In this document: in pieces, positions 1 through 9,546 of the stretch
Position numbering within the stretch: position 1 is the stretch's first letter
How the letters are laid out: each line of letters begins with the position of its first letter
From: G038396625 sp038396625
Lineage (GTDB): Bacteria; Bacillota; Clostridia; Peptostreptococcales; Thermotaleaceae
Assembly: GCA_038396625.1 (NCBI GenBank)
Contig: CP121688.1
Span: 868,001 to 932,000 of the forward strand
Reading direction: 5' to 3'
Length of the DNA: 64,000 nucleotides
Translations under genes and position numbers: made by a program
The notes under the pieces: model-generated
Told to the model about the DNA's origin: nothing
Databases searched by the model: none
Seen by the model: the letters and a program-made list of their open reading frames with translations, nothing else

Positions 1-167
1 CATAAAACATGCATTAATAACAAGCAACAGCGTGAAAAACTATTTTGATGAAGGGGTGATCTAGCGAAACGATAAATACATGGAAATGTATAAAAAATCA
101 TGTGAAACGAAAGATGAATCGAGATCAGAATAACCAAATAAAAATATACAAAGGTGGTGCTTAAGGT

Positions 168-962
168 ATGTTGCAAAAAAAAGATCTATTGTCATTAGAA
201 GGAAAAGTGGCTGTAATTTCGGGAGCAGCATCAGGAATTGGGTTAGCCACAGCGCAGATTTTATCAGCGTATGGCGCCAAGATAGCAATGCTTGACGTAA
301 GTCCTAAAGGAGAAGAAGAAGCAGAGAAAATTAGAAAAGAAGGAAGAACTGCAGCATTTTTTAAATGTGATGTTACTTCTGTAGAAAATGTAAAAAATGT
401 TGTAGATGCCATCAAAGAAAAATTTGGCCGCGTAGATATTTTATTCAACAATGCAGGGGTAACTGTAAGAAAAACTGTTGTAGGCTTGGAAGAAAAAGAA
501 TGGGATTTTGTGCTTGATGTAGGTTTAAAAGGAACTTATTTATTATCTAAATTTGTCATTCCTATCATGGCACAAGGTGGCGGTGGCAGCATTATCAATA
601 CCGGTTCAGGCTGGGGACTAAAGGGTGGCGATGATGCAGCAGCTTATTGCGCAGTAAAAGGTGGTATTGTCAACTTAACTCGTGCGATGGCCATTGATCA
701 TGGTAAGCAAAATATCCGTGTAAATAGCGTGAATCCAGGAGATACAGATACGGCGATGCTTAGAGATGAAGGCCGTCAAACAGGCCATGTAGTGGATGAA
801 AAATCACAAGAAGAATATCTAAAGGATTGTGGCAAAGATAGACCGCTAGGACGACTTGGAACGACAGAAGATATTGCCAATGCTGTATTGTTCTTGGCAA
901 GTGATCTTTCAAGTTGGGTGACAGGCGCCGCATTAGTAGTAGATGGCGGTGGCATTGCATAG
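168..962 (+). CDS. SDR family NAD(P)-dependent oxidoreductase (SDR1)
   Basis: This is a classical short-chain dehydrogenase of 264 residues, the usual length for the family. A Rossmann dinucleotide site (SGAASGIG, about residues 19-26) is followed by the NNAG motif near residue 95 and the catalytic Y160-x3-K164 pair (YCAVK). The C-terminal end (VVDGGG) is typical of the FabG-like branch. An AAAGGTGG ribosome site precedes the ATG. It lies 145 bp upstream of gcvPA-like, gcvPB-like and NAD-kinase-like genes on the same strand, so co-transcription is likely, with an intergenic repeat in between. The substrate cannot be read from sequence; a hydroxy- or keto-intermediate of the same pathway is inferred. 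A second SDR of similar type sits at 9.5 kb. Confidence 0.9.
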   Translation: MLQKKDLLSLEGKVAVISGAASGIGLATAQILSAYGAKIAMLDVSPKGEEEAEKIRKEGRTAAFFKCDVTSVENVKNVVDAIKEKFGRVDILFNNAGVTVRKTVVGLEEKEWDFVLDVGLKGTYLLSKFVIPIMAQGGGGSIINTGSGWGLKGGDDAAAYCAVKGGIVNLTRAMAIDHGKQNIRVNSVNPGDTDTAMLRDEGRQTGHVVDEKSQEEYLKDCGKDRPLGRLGTTEDIANAVLFLASDLSSWVTGAALVVDGGGIA

Positions 963-992
963 TATTGTAGGTATTGATTTTAATGAAAAAAG

Positions 993-1090
993 GTTATCGG
1001 TAAGAGGTGACGGGTGACAGGTTTAAAGATCCATAAGATTTGACGCTAAAACCACTAACGTCTAACCACTAACCATGAACCACTAACGAT
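993..1090. repeat. Intergenic repeat with CTAACCACTAAC units (copy A)
   Basis: The SDR1-gcvPA gap holds a G-rich left half (GGTGACGGGTGACAGG) and a C/A-rich right half built from degenerate ACTAACCACTAAC units. The halves are imperfectly complementary, so an RNA could fold into a long imperfect hairpin. The same composition recurs at 61.9 kb, and partial versions occur at 57.4 and 63.6 kb, always just upstream of a ribosome site. Confidence 0.55.
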
Positions 1091-1107
1091 ATAGGAGGGA
1101 AATTGTT

Positions 1108-2511
1108 ATGACGATACAAGGATTTAAATCACATCCATATATTCCAAACTCAGTGCCAGAAGTAGAACAGGAAATGTTAAGAGAAATAGGCTTAAACAGC
1201 TTAGAAGAGCTACATGCAGAAATTCCAGAAGAACTTAAGCTAAAGGAAAATATGAAGCTTCCAAAACCTTTTAAATCAGAGTATGAATTAAAAAGACATG
1301 TGGAAGAAATACTTACTAAAAATAAAACTTGTAAGGAAAATCTTAACTTCTTAGGAGCAGGATGCTGGCAGCATTATGTACCAGCGATCTGTGATGAAAT
1401 CAATTCAAGGGGAGAGTTTTTAACTGCCTATGGTGGAGAACCATACAACGATCACGGGAGATTTCAAGCATTGTTTGAATACCAAAGCTTGGTAGGTGAA
1501 TTGGTAGATATGGACGTTGTAAACGTTCCTACTATGGATGGCGCCCAAGCAGCTGCCACTGCTATTAGAATGGCTGCAAGGATTACAGGTAGAAAAGAAG
1601 TATTGGTACCAAAGTCAATGGATTATGAAAAATTCTTAATTATTAAAAACTATTGTTCTCCTGATTTAAGTTTTGTTCAAGTAGATTATGATAAAAAAAT
1701 GGGGAAATTAGATATTGCTGACTTAAAACAAAAAATATCTGACAAAACAACAGCAGTGTACTTTGAAAATCCTTCCTTCTTAGGATTTATCGAAGAACAG
1801 GGACAAGAAATTTCTGACATTGCCCATGAAGCTGGAGCTTTGAGTGTTGTATTTGTAGATCCAAGTTCATTAGGGGTATTAGCACCTCCAAGTCAGTATG
1901 GAGCAGACATTGTTTGCGGAGATTTACAGCCATTAGGTATGCATATGAACTACGGTGGTGGACAATCAGGATTTATGGCGACACGGGACGAAGAAAAATT
2001 CGTTATGGAGTTCCCATCTCGTCTATTCGGAATCGCACCAACCTGTGTAGAGGGAGAGTATGGCTTTGGAGATGTTGCTTATGATAGAACTTCCTTTGGC
2101 CATCACAGGCATGAAGGAAAAGAGTATGTAGGTACACAATCTGCTCTATGGGGAATTACAGCAGGTGTATACTTGGCAACCATGGGTCCACAAGGTATGT
2201 ATGAATTAGGACAGAGTATTATGCAAAAATCTCAATATGCTGTAAAGAAATTGAATGAAATAAAGGGCGTAAAAGGTTCTTTGTTTAACGGAGTAAACTT
2301 CAAAGAATTTGTGGTAGATTTTAATGAAACAGGAAAGACTGTAAAAGAAATGAACCGATTATTAAAAGATAAGGGGATTTTTGGTGGAAAAGATTTATCA
2401 AAAGATTTCCCAGAGCTAGGAGAAAGTGCTTTGTATTGTGTGACAGAAGTTCATACGAAGACGGATATTGACAGATTAGTAACAGCGATAGAAGAATGTG
2501 TAAGAGCATAA
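1108..2511 (+). CDS. Glycine dehydrogenase (decarboxylating) subunit 1-like protein, divergent
   Basis: The protein has 467 residues and aligns along its length with GcvPA, one half of split glycine-cleavage P-protein. Family landmarks include FLGAG near residue 90 and the SR.EF.TAY segment. The next segment, normally TPYQPEISQG in glycine-cleavage enzymes (from memory of the family), here reads GGEPYNDHG, so a substrate-side loop is replaced. AGGAGGG precedes the ATG. The gcvPB-like partner follows after about 30 bp. No GcvT, GcvH or lipoamide dehydrogenase gene is nearby. It probably forms a PLP-dependent decarboxylase with its partner; whether glycine is the substrate is uncertain. Confidence 0.8.
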   Translation: MTIQGFKSHPYIPNSVPEVEQEMLREIGLNSLEELHAEIPEELKLKENMKLPKPFKSEYELKRHVEEILTKNKTCKENLNFLGAGCWQHYVPAICDEINSRGEFLTAYGGEPYNDHGRFQALFEYQSLVGELVDMDVVNVPTMDGAQAAATAIRMAARITGRKEVLVPKSMDYEKFLIIKNYCSPDLSFVQVDYDKKMGKLDIADLKQKISDKTTAVYFENPSFLGFIEEQGQEISDIAHEAGALSVVFVDPSSLGVLAPPSQYGADIVCGDLQPLGMHMNYGGGQSGFMATRDEEKFVMEFPSRLFGIAPTCVEGEYGFGDVAYDRTSFGHHRHEGKEYVGTQSALWGITAGVYLATMGPQGMYELGQSIMQKSQYAVKKLNEIKGVKGSLFNGVNFKEFVVDFNETGKTVKEMNRLLKDKGIFGGKDLSKDFPELGESALYCVTEVHTKTDIDRLVTAIEECVRA

Positions 2512-2545
2512 GTCCATATTTCGGGAATAGAAAGGAATGATAAAG

Positions 2546-4117
2546 ATGAAACGAATTAACAGAAATTACAAAGTAAGAAACTTTCATCAAGCAAAATGGG
2601 ATGAACCGATTATATTTGAATTAAGTAAAAAAGGAGAACGTGGTATTTTAGTACCACAAGCAGAGGAAGAAATTGTAGAAGCTGTAGGGGATGGGCTATC
2701 AAGAATTCCTGCAGCCATGGTGAGAAAGGAAGCACCAAAGCTACCTGAGATTTCTCAATCAAGAGTTCTTAGACACTATACGCGCCTATCTCAAGAAACT
2801 TTAGGTGCAGATGTAAATATAGAAATTGGCCAAGGAACTTGTACTGTAAAATACAGTCCAAAGGTAAATGAACAATTGGCTAGATTGCCATATATCACAG
2901 AAGTGCATCCTCTTCAAGAAGAAAGTACGGTACAAGGAATCTTAGAAATTATGTATAAAACAGATCTTTGTATGAGAGAAATCTCAGGAATGGAACGCTT
3001 TACCTTCCAACCAAGCGGTGGTAGCCAAGCGACGATGACAATGGCATCTGTGGTTCGTGCTTATCATGAGGCTAATGGGGAAGGAGATCAAAGAGATGAA
3101 ATTATTACTACCATCTACTCTCACCCATCAGATGCAGCTGCACCAGCATTAAAAGGTTATAAGATTATCTACATCCATCCAGATGAAGAAGGATATCCAG
3201 ATTTAGAAGCTTTTAAAGCTGCAGTATCTGAAAGAACAGCAGCCTTTGTCGTAGCGAACCCAGAAGATACAGGGGTATATAACGTAAGGGTATCAGAATT
3301 TACAAAACTTGTTCATGAAAAGGGTGGTCTATGCTGCTATGACCAAGCCAATGCCAACGGTTTATTAGGCGTGACAAGAGCAAAAGAAGCAGGTTTTGAT
3401 ATGTGCTACTTCAACCTTCACAAAACCTTCTCTACACCTCATGGCTGTGGTGGTCCAGCAACAGGGGCAATGGGTGTTAGAAAAGAATTAGAACAATTTT
3501 TACCTGCGCCATTGATTGATTATGATGGAGAAAAATACTTCTTAAATTATGAAGTTACTAATAATCCATATTCTGTTGGGAAAGTTCGTCTATTTAATGG
3601 TGTTGCACCAGTTGTTTTAAAATCCTATGCATTTATTATGAACTTAGGTGCAGAAGGATTATATCAGGTAGCGAAGACAGCTGTACTAAATAACAACTAC
3701 CTATTCCAAAAACTTATGGCTATGGATTGCGTTGATGCACCATACATTAGAGGAAAACAACGTATAGAACAGGTGCGATATACAATTGAAAAATTAGCAA
3801 AGGATACAGGGATTAAGACAGAAGATATTCAGCGTAGAATGATGGATTTTGGTATGCATTACTGGACCAGTCACCATCCATACTATATCCCAGAGCCTGC
3901 TACGCTTGAACCTACAGAAACACCTTCAAAAGAAGATTTGGATGAATATATTGCAACATTAGAACATATTTTTAAGGAAGCCTATGAAAACCCAGAACTT
4001 ATTAAAACAGCACCACATAATAGTGTTATTCATCAAGTGGATGAATCAAGTTTAGATGATCCAAAACAATGGGCAGTAAGTTGGAGAACGTATTTAAGCA
4101 AAACAACTGCTGAATAA
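2546..4117 (+). CDS. Glycine dehydrogenase (decarboxylating) subunit 2-like protein, divergent
   Basis: PLP-binding half of a split P-protein, 523 residues from the chosen start. An in-frame ATG at 2537 abuts the AAAGGA site, so the ATG at 2546 (9 nt spacing) is preferred. The Schiff-base lysine lies in NLHKTFSTPHG (about K293), followed by CGGPATG. Several motifs that are nearly invariant in GcvPB are changed: GSCTMKYNP is GTCTVKYSP, and the SAHGTNPAS region reads YSHPSDAAAP. The fold and PLP site are intact, but the substrate pocket has diverged. It is translated just after the gcvPA-like gene. I call it a P-protein paralogue rather than a certain glycine decarboxylase. Confidence 0.8.
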   Translation: MKRINRNYKVRNFHQAKWDEPIIFELSKKGERGILVPQAEEEIVEAVGDGLSRIPAAMVRKEAPKLPEISQSRVLRHYTRLSQETLGADVNIEIGQGTCTVKYSPKVNEQLARLPYITEVHPLQEESTVQGILEIMYKTDLCMREISGMERFTFQPSGGSQATMTMASVVRAYHEANGEGDQRDEIITTIYSHPSDAAAPALKGYKIIYIHPDEEGYPDLEAFKAAVSERTAAFVVANPEDTGVYNVRVSEFTKLVHEKGGLCCYDQANANGLLGVTRAKEAGFDMCYFNLHKTFSTPHGCGGPATGAMGVRKELEQFLPAPLIDYDGEKYFLNYEVTNNPYSVGKVRLFNGVAPVVLKSYAFIMNLGAEGLYQVAKTAVLNNNYLFQKLMAMDCVDAPYIRGKQRIEQVRYTIEKLAKDTGIKTEDIQRRMMDFGMHYWTSHHPYYIPEPATLEPTETPSKEDLDEYIATLEHIFKEAYENPELIKTAPHNSVIHQVDESSLDDPKQWAVSWRTYLSKTTAE

Positions 4118-4138
4118 TATACAAAAGGATGGGATAAC

Positions 4139-5248
4139 TTGAAAAAGTTAGGATTAATTATCAATCCCATCGCTGGAATGGGGGGCAGAGTTGGTCTGAA
4201 GGGTACCGATGGCGTTGTTGAGAAAGCAAGGGCATTGGGCGCCCTTCCCCAGGCTCCTAATCGTGCAATCAAAGCACTGGAAGTATTAAGCGAGCTAAAA
4301 GACAAAATAGAAATTATTACTTGTTCCGGCGATATGGGAGAAAATCAAGCTAAGGAATGTGGTTTTCAAACAAGAGTTATATCAAGAATTGAGAATAGAG
4401 CAACGGATCAAGAGGATACAGTCAAAGTGGCGCAAAGCTTATTAGAAGAAAAAGTGGATTTACTTCTATTTGCAGGTGGAGATGGCACTGCTAGAGATAT
4501 CTACAGAGCCATTAAGGATCAATTAACTGTTGTAGGGATTCCTGCAGGAGTAAAAATTCATTCGGCTGTATATGCAAGTAGTCCGGCTAAGGCTGGCGAT
4601 TTAGCTTTGTTATATCTCAAAGACAGTGTTCCGATTGTACAAGAAGTAGAGGTTATGGATATTGATGAAGAGGCTTTTCGAAAGGGTATTGTAAAAACTA
4701 GACTGTATGGCTACCTAAAGATCCCCTTCGAAAAAAGATTTCTCCAAGGAAAAAAATCCGGGAGTGCATTGAATGATCAAGCTTCTCAAAAAGAAATCGC
4801 ATTTGATATTGTTGATCATATGCAGGAAGATGTATATTATATCATTGGACCAGGTTCAACCACACGTCCTATCATGGAAGTATTAAAACTACCCTATACC
4901 CTCTTAGGTGTTGACGTAGTGTACAATAAAAAGCTTGTAAAGCAAGATACAACAGAAAAAGAGTTGCTGGAATTGATTTCTGGCAAACCGTGCAAACTGG
5001 TTATTACGCCTATTGGAGGACAAGGTTATTTATTTGGAAGAGGAAATCAACAAATAAGTCCAGCAGTCATCAAGCAAGTGGGCAAAGAAAATATAACGGT
5101 CGTTGCTACACAGCATAAACTTCGCTCTCTGGAACAAAGACCTTTTCTTGTAGATACAGGAGATACTGCCTTAGATAAAGAATTATGTGGTTATATAAAA
5201 GTGACTACAGGATATAAAGAACAAGTGATGTATAAGATAGATGCATAA
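4139..5248 (+). CDS. ATP-NAD kinase family protein (AcoX-like)
   Basis: This 369-residue protein starts at a TTG, 9 nt after AAAGGAT; no ATG fits as well. The N-terminus (LGLIINPIAGMGG) and the GGDGTARD motif (about residues 117-124) are the NAD-kinase/diacylglycerol-kinase signature. The C-terminal half (PIGGQGYLFGRGNQ) is typical of the AcoX-like branch, which is longer than housekeeping NAD kinases. It follows the gcvPB-like gene by 21 bp, so it belongs to the same operon. It may supply NADP for the SDR or phosphorylate a pathway metabolite; this is inference. The family has few tested members. Confidence 0.8.
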   Translation: MKKLGLIINPIAGMGGRVGLKGTDGVVEKARALGALPQAPNRAIKALEVLSELKDKIEIITCSGDMGENQAKECGFQTRVISRIENRATDQEDTVKVAQSLLEEKVDLLLFAGGDGTARDIYRAIKDQLTVVGIPAGVKIHSAVYASSPAKAGDLALLYLKDSVPIVQEVEVMDIDEEAFRKGIVKTRLYGYLKIPFEKRFLQGKKSGSALNDQASQKEIAFDIVDHMQEDVYYIIGPGSTTRPIMEVLKLPYTLLGVDVVYNKKLVKQDTTEKELLELISGKPCKLVITPIGGQGYLFGRGNQQISPAVIKQVGKENITVVATQHKLRSLEQRPFLVDTGDTALDKELCGYIKVTTGYKEQVMYKIDA

Positions 5249-5344
5249 GTTTGCTGTTGTCAATAGTTTGTGATGTATTTTTTTACCAAATATTATCTAA
5301 CTATTTTATATATTTAGAATTTATTCTTGCTATCGAAAGGTATG

Positions 5345-5350
5345 TATAAT
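5345..5350 (+). promoter_or_regulatory. Possible sigma-A -10 element for amidohydrolase 1
   Basis: TATAAT about 140 bp upstream of the amidohydrolase start. A good -35 is not evident. If real, it gives an approximately 130-nt leader that includes the hairpin at 5420-5445. Confidence 0.35.
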
Positions 5351-5419
5351 GATTATGATCTCAGAGGTGCTATGCTGATGCTAACTAACGATTACAGCAA
5401 TCATGCTATAGGTACGATA

Positions 5420-5445
5420 GGAAGGGATATTACACCCTTCCTTTT
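5420..5445 (+). terminator. Rho-independent terminator
   Basis: Perfect 7-bp stem GGAAGGG/CCCTTCC with an 8-nt loop followed by TTTT and a further T run. It ends the SDR1-NAD kinase unit or acts as an attenuator in the amidohydrolase leader. Confidence 0.75.
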
Positions 5446-5490
5446 CATGCTTTTTTAAGAGCTAGGAGATAGCACAAGGAGGAATCATTT

Positions 5491-7119
5491 ATGGATCTTA
5501 TTTTGAAAAATGGAAAAATTATTACCATGAGTAAGATGAAGCCAAGGGCAGAAGCAGTAGCGGTTAAAGCTGGTAGAATTATAAAGGTGGGTACAAATGA
5601 TGAAATACTGCTGCTAAAAGAGCCAAGAACAAAAATCATTGATCTGAAAGGGAAGATGGTGATTCCAGGATTTAATGAGAGTCATGTGCATTTATTAAAT
5701 TATGGCTACAGTTTGCAAAAAGTGGACTGCAGTGATGCAAAATCTGTGGAAGAAATAATTGAAAGAGGAAGAGAATATATTCGAATGCATCAACCTAAGC
5801 CGGGAGAATGGATCCTAGGAAGAGGATGGAATCAGATATTATTTAAAGAGAAAAGAGAACTTACGAGACATGACTTAGATCAAATATCCACGAAGCATCC
5901 TATTTCATTTACGAGAATCTGTGAACATGCAACAGTAGCCAATTCAAAGGCCATAGAACTTGCAGGGGTGACCAAGGATACATTACAGCCATTGGGAGGA
6001 CGTTTTGATGTAGATGAGAATGGGGTACCTCTAGGGATGTTTCGTGAAACTGCAAGATATATGATCTATGATATTATTCCCGATGCAAGCGTAGAAGAGA
6101 TCAAAAAAATGTTACTGAAAGCAGCGAATATTGCTTCCAGCTATGGTATCACATCTGTACAAAGTGATGATTTCGAAGCTCTTCCTAGTAAGGATTTTTG
6201 TAAGGTTCTTCAAGCTTATCAGGAATTAACAAAAGCTAGAAAACTTCCAGTAAGGGTGTATGCCCAGTGTTTATTGCCAAGTATAGAACGACTAAAATCA
6301 TTTTTAGATTTAGGCTATCAAACAGGCCAAGGAGATGAATATTTTAAAATTGGACCACTAAAACTGCTGACGGATGGCTCCTTGGGTGCTAGAACTGCCT
6401 ATTTATGTGCCCCTTATACAGATGATCCTTCTACCCGTGGTATCCCTGTATTTACGCAGGAAGAATTGGATGAATTAGTTATTACTGCCCACAATGGAGA
6501 GATGCAGGTGGTGACCCATGCCATTGGAGATGGAGCGATGTATATGTGCTTTGAAAGCTTTGAAAAAGCGCAACAACAAAAAACAAAAAAAGATCCTCGT
6601 TTTGGAATTATTCATTTACAGATTACGGATGAAATATTATTAAATAAGTTTAAGGAACAAAATGTTGTGGCCTATGCAGAGCCTATTTGCCTAAACAATG
6701 ATCTTCACATGGCAGAAGATAGAGTGGGTAAAGATAGAGTAAAATCAGCCTACAATTATAAAACTTTATTCAACAAAGATGTGCATGTATGTATTTCATC
6801 AGATTGCCCAGTGGACTCTATTAATGCGATGAAGAATATATATGTGGCTGTTACAAGGCAAGATTATGATGGATATCCAGAGGGAGGTTGGTTTTCAGAA
6901 CAAAAACTAACAATTGATCAGGTGCTATATGGATTTACCATGGGTTCTGCTTATGCATCCTTTGAAGAAGATTGCAAGGGCTCCATTGAAGAAGGAAAAT
7001 TAGCAGATATGGCTGTATTATCAGAGGATATTTATGAAATTGACTCAAATAAGATTAAAGATATAAAGGTAGAAATGACGTTTATGGATGGGAAATTGGT
7101 TTATGAAAAGTTATCATAG
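5491..7119 (+). CDS. Amidohydrolase family protein, YtcJ/Amidohydrolase_3 type (copy 1)
   Basis: This 542-residue metal-dependent hydrolase opens with the short beta-sandwich sequence MDLILKNGKIITM, followed by the metal HxH in ESHVHLL (about residues 65-67). KLLTDGSLGARTA, THAIGDGA, a lone His in GIIHLQ and the late Asp in SSDCPVDS complete the Amidohydrolase_3 site. AAGGAGGAAT precedes the ATG. The family hydrolyses cyclic or linear amides, N-acyl or N-formyl compounds, and specificity cannot be inferred from motifs. A homologue of exactly the same length is encoded at 14.9 kb beside an NhaC transporter. A chemoreceptor gene follows. Confidence 0.88.
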   Translation: MDLILKNGKIITMSKMKPRAEAVAVKAGRIIKVGTNDEILLLKEPRTKIIDLKGKMVIPGFNESHVHLLNYGYSLQKVDCSDAKSVEEIIERGREYIRMHQPKPGEWILGRGWNQILFKEKRELTRHDLDQISTKHPISFTRICEHATVANSKAIELAGVTKDTLQPLGGRFDVDENGVPLGMFRETARYMIYDIIPDASVEEIKKMLLKAANIASSYGITSVQSDDFEALPSKDFCKVLQAYQELTKARKLPVRVYAQCLLPSIERLKSFLDLGYQTGQGDEYFKIGPLKLLTDGSLGARTAYLCAPYTDDPSTRGIPVFTQEELDELVITAHNGEMQVVTHAIGDGAMYMCFESFEKAQQQKTKKDPRFGIIHLQITDEILLNKFKEQNVVAYAEPICLNNDLHMAEDRVGKDRVKSAYNYKTLFNKDVHVCISSDCPVDSINAMKNIYVAVTRQDYDGYPEGGWFSEQKLTIDQVLYGFTMGSAYASFEEDCKGSIEEGKLADMAVLSEDIYEIDSNKIKDIKVEMTFMDGKLVYEKLS

Positions 7120-7264
7120 ATGGAGTTTTGATTAAAGGATAAATAGGTGAAGTGGATAAGTATAGAAAATTTATAAATTTCGATAAAGTTTGATATGAGA
7201 AACGTGATATACTAAAAATATGTATAAATATATCACTACATATCAAAATAGGGGGATGAGTGCA

Positions 7265-9232
7265 ATGAAATTAAAATCAAAACTTATTTTAATTTTAGTT
7301 TTATTATCAAGCATTGCATTAATGGCTGTATCTTCCTTAAGTTTCATTTATATGAAAGATGAACTGGAAGAAAATATTCAATCAGAAATGACAACCACTG
7401 TAAAGGGGATTAGCAGTCAATTGGATCAATGGATTCTAACGAAGGCAAAGTTAGTGGAAACAATTAATTATGTTTTAGAGGATACAGTTCAAGAAGAGGT
7501 CATATATAAAAATTATCTTAAAGCCTATAATCGCGATGATGCCTTATCTAGTTTATATATGGGATTTGAGGACGGAATCTATGTAGAAGGAGGAGATTGG
7601 GTTCCAACGGAGGATTATGATCCAAGAAAACGTCCTTGGTATGAGCAGGCAATGTCTGCAGGAAACTTGATTTTTACAGAACCCTATAAAGATGCTGAGA
7701 TTAAAGAATTCGTTGTGTCAGCAGCAGTTCCAATAAAAAAAAGTAAAGATGATAAAAAAGGTGTTATTGCTGTAGATATTATCTTGAAATCAATTACGGA
7801 TATTGTTGGACAGATCAATATTAAAGGGTATGGTTCTGGAATGTTAATTGATCAAAATGGTATTGTTATTTCTCATCCAGATGAAGCTTTATTAGCCACG
7901 AATATCTTAGAAAATACTGAAATGAAAGAAGTAGGAACAGAGATGCTTCAAGATGAGCAAGGAATAAAAACCTTGGAAATAAAAGGAGAAGAAAGTTTGG
8001 TCGCTTATAAAAAATTTCTTACTACGGGTTGGGTGTTAGGTGTAATTGTACCTAAAAAAGAGGTTTATAAGCCGCTTTTAGATTTGCAGAAGCAATACAT
8101 GATCATAAATGGCACGGCGATCCTGGGAATTATTCTATTTGGATGGTACTTTGCCAATAGACTTACGAAACCTATTGCGATGCTTACCCAGTATGCAGAT
8201 AAGATTGGTAGCGGGGATCTAAGTTTGAAGGTAGATATAAAAGGTAAGGATGAGATTGCAAAACTATCCCAAAGTTTTAATACCATGGTGCATAATATTA
8301 AAGCGTTGGTAATAAACAATCAAGATATCACAAAAAAAACTGAGGATATCTCTACTTTTATTGTTGACTCAGTACAAGGAGTAAGTTTGGCCAGCGAAGA
8401 GATTGCCAAAACAGTTCAAGAAATAGCTTCTGGTGCAAGTAGTCAAGCATCAGAAATTAATCAAAGCTTTGATAGTACCAATTATTTAGCAAAAAACATG
8501 GAAGAAATGGTGAAACAGATCGATGTTGTTACAAAAAATGCAGAAAAAATGCAGCAAAAAAATGATATAGGTATGCAATCTATTAAAGAATTTAATAATA
8601 GATTTGAGGAAAGCATGGAAGCATCTATGGGAGTAGCAAGAGATATAGGTGAAATGGCAGAAAAATCAAATGCCATAGGAGGAATCATAGAAACAATCAA
8701 ATCTATTTCTGAACAAACCAATCTTTTAGCTTTAAATGCTGCTATAGAGGCTGCAAGGGCTGGAGAACATGGAAGAGGTTTTGCAGTAGTGGCCGAAGAA
8801 GTGCGAAAGTTAGCAGAACAATCGTCTAAGGCTACAGAGGAAATACAGCAAATTATTGATGAAATTACAAGAGTAATTCAAGAAACCAATCAAACAATGG
8901 ATCAATCCAAAGAGGTTGTAGAAAATGCAAATCACTATTTTGAGCAGACAACCAGCGTATTTGCAGATATGAAAATATCAGTAGACGATGTAATGAAACA
9001 AATTAAATTACTCAATAATAATGTGCGTCATGTGAATCAACAAAAAGATGTTGTACTAGCTTCAATTGAAAATATTTCAGCCATCGCAGAACAATCTGCC
9101 GCATCTACCCAAGAAATCAGTGCATCAACACAGGAACAAACTGCCTCTATAGAAGAGATTTCTACATCCATTTACGAATTGAAAGAGATGATTCATACTT
9201 TATCTGATTCAATACAAAAATTTAAGATTTAA
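7265..9232 (+). CDS. Methyl-accepting chemotaxis protein with periplasmic dCACHE domain
   Basis: The start at 7265 is chosen because GGGGG abuts the in-frame ATG at 7256, leaving that one badly spaced. The protein has 655 residues: N-terminal membrane segment (about 7-28), extracytoplasmic dCACHE domain (about 30-275), second membrane segment (about 280-300), HAMP, then a signalling domain with the conserved hairpin EQTNLLALNAAIEAARAGEH. The ligand region contains Y-x4-R-x-WY (YDPRKRPWY) and a later VD, close to the published amino-acid-binding dCACHE signature, but Q replaces the Asp two residues after WY. It probably senses an amino acid or amine used by the neighbouring genes. Confidence 0.9.
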   Translation: MKLKSKLILILVLLSSIALMAVSSLSFIYMKDELEENIQSEMTTTVKGISSQLDQWILTKAKLVETINYVLEDTVQEEVIYKNYLKAYNRDDALSSLYMGFEDGIYVEGGDWVPTEDYDPRKRPWYEQAMSAGNLIFTEPYKDAEIKEFVVSAAVPIKKSKDDKKGVIAVDIILKSITDIVGQINIKGYGSGMLIDQNGIVISHPDEALLATNILENTEMKEVGTEMLQDEQGIKTLEIKGEESLVAYKKFLTTGWVLGVIVPKKEVYKPLLDLQKQYMIINGTAILGIILFGWYFANRLTKPIAMLTQYADKIGSGDLSLKVDIKGKDEIAKLSQSFNTMVHNIKALVINNQDITKKTEDISTFIVDSVQGVSLASEEIAKTVQEIASGASSQASEINQSFDSTNYLAKNMEEMVKQIDVVTKNAEKMQQKNDIGMQSIKEFNNRFEESMEASMGVARDIGEMAEKSNAIGGIIETIKSISEQTNLLALNAAIEAARAGEHGRGFAVVAEEVRKLAEQSSKATEEIQQIIDEITRVIQETNQTMDQSKEVVENANHYFEQTTSVFADMKISVDDVMKQIKLLNNNVRHVNQQKDVVLASIENISAIAEQSAASTQEISASTQEQTASIEEISTSIYELKEMIHTLSDSIQKFKI

Positions 9233-9265
9233 GATTTATGCATAGAATACTTTATGTGTAATATA

Positions 9266-9300
9266 GCAAAACCCTTGTCAAATTTGTCAGGGGTTTTGTT
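9266..9300 (+). terminator. Rho-independent terminator after chemoreceptor 1
   Basis: Stem CAAAACCC/GGGTTTTG extended by further pairs, ending in a T-rich tail. The loop carries two TTGTCA half-sites (9275-9289), similar to the palindrome upstream of the NhaC1 promoter. Confidence 0.75.
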
Positions 9301-9473
9301 GTATTTGGCAAAAAAACTTCCATAAGAATAAAATATTGTATAGAAAGGCAAATAAAGTTTTTAAAAACAAAATATAAATAAAATAGGCACAATTCAGTAA
9401 AAATGCAGTCTGTATAAAAACAAGGAGGACTTGGGTTAGAATAAAAATAAAATTAAAACTTTTTAGAAAATTT

Positions 9474-9489
9474 TGGCATAGAATATGCT
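9474..9489 (+). promoter_or_regulatory. Sigma-54 (-24/-12) promoter for SDR2
   Basis: TGGCAT-N6-ATGC with GG at 9475-9476 and GC at 9487-9488, exactly 10 bp apart. The next 15 nt after the -12 (TATATAAAGCAAGCA, 9492-9506) are identical to those after the PatA promoter. The 314-bp gap between chemoreceptor 1 and SDR2 otherwise holds only the terminator. Confidence 0.75.
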
Positions 9490-9546
9490 AGTATATAAAG
9501 CAAGCAATGGACAATAGTCAATATTTTGAAAAGGGAGGAATGAATA

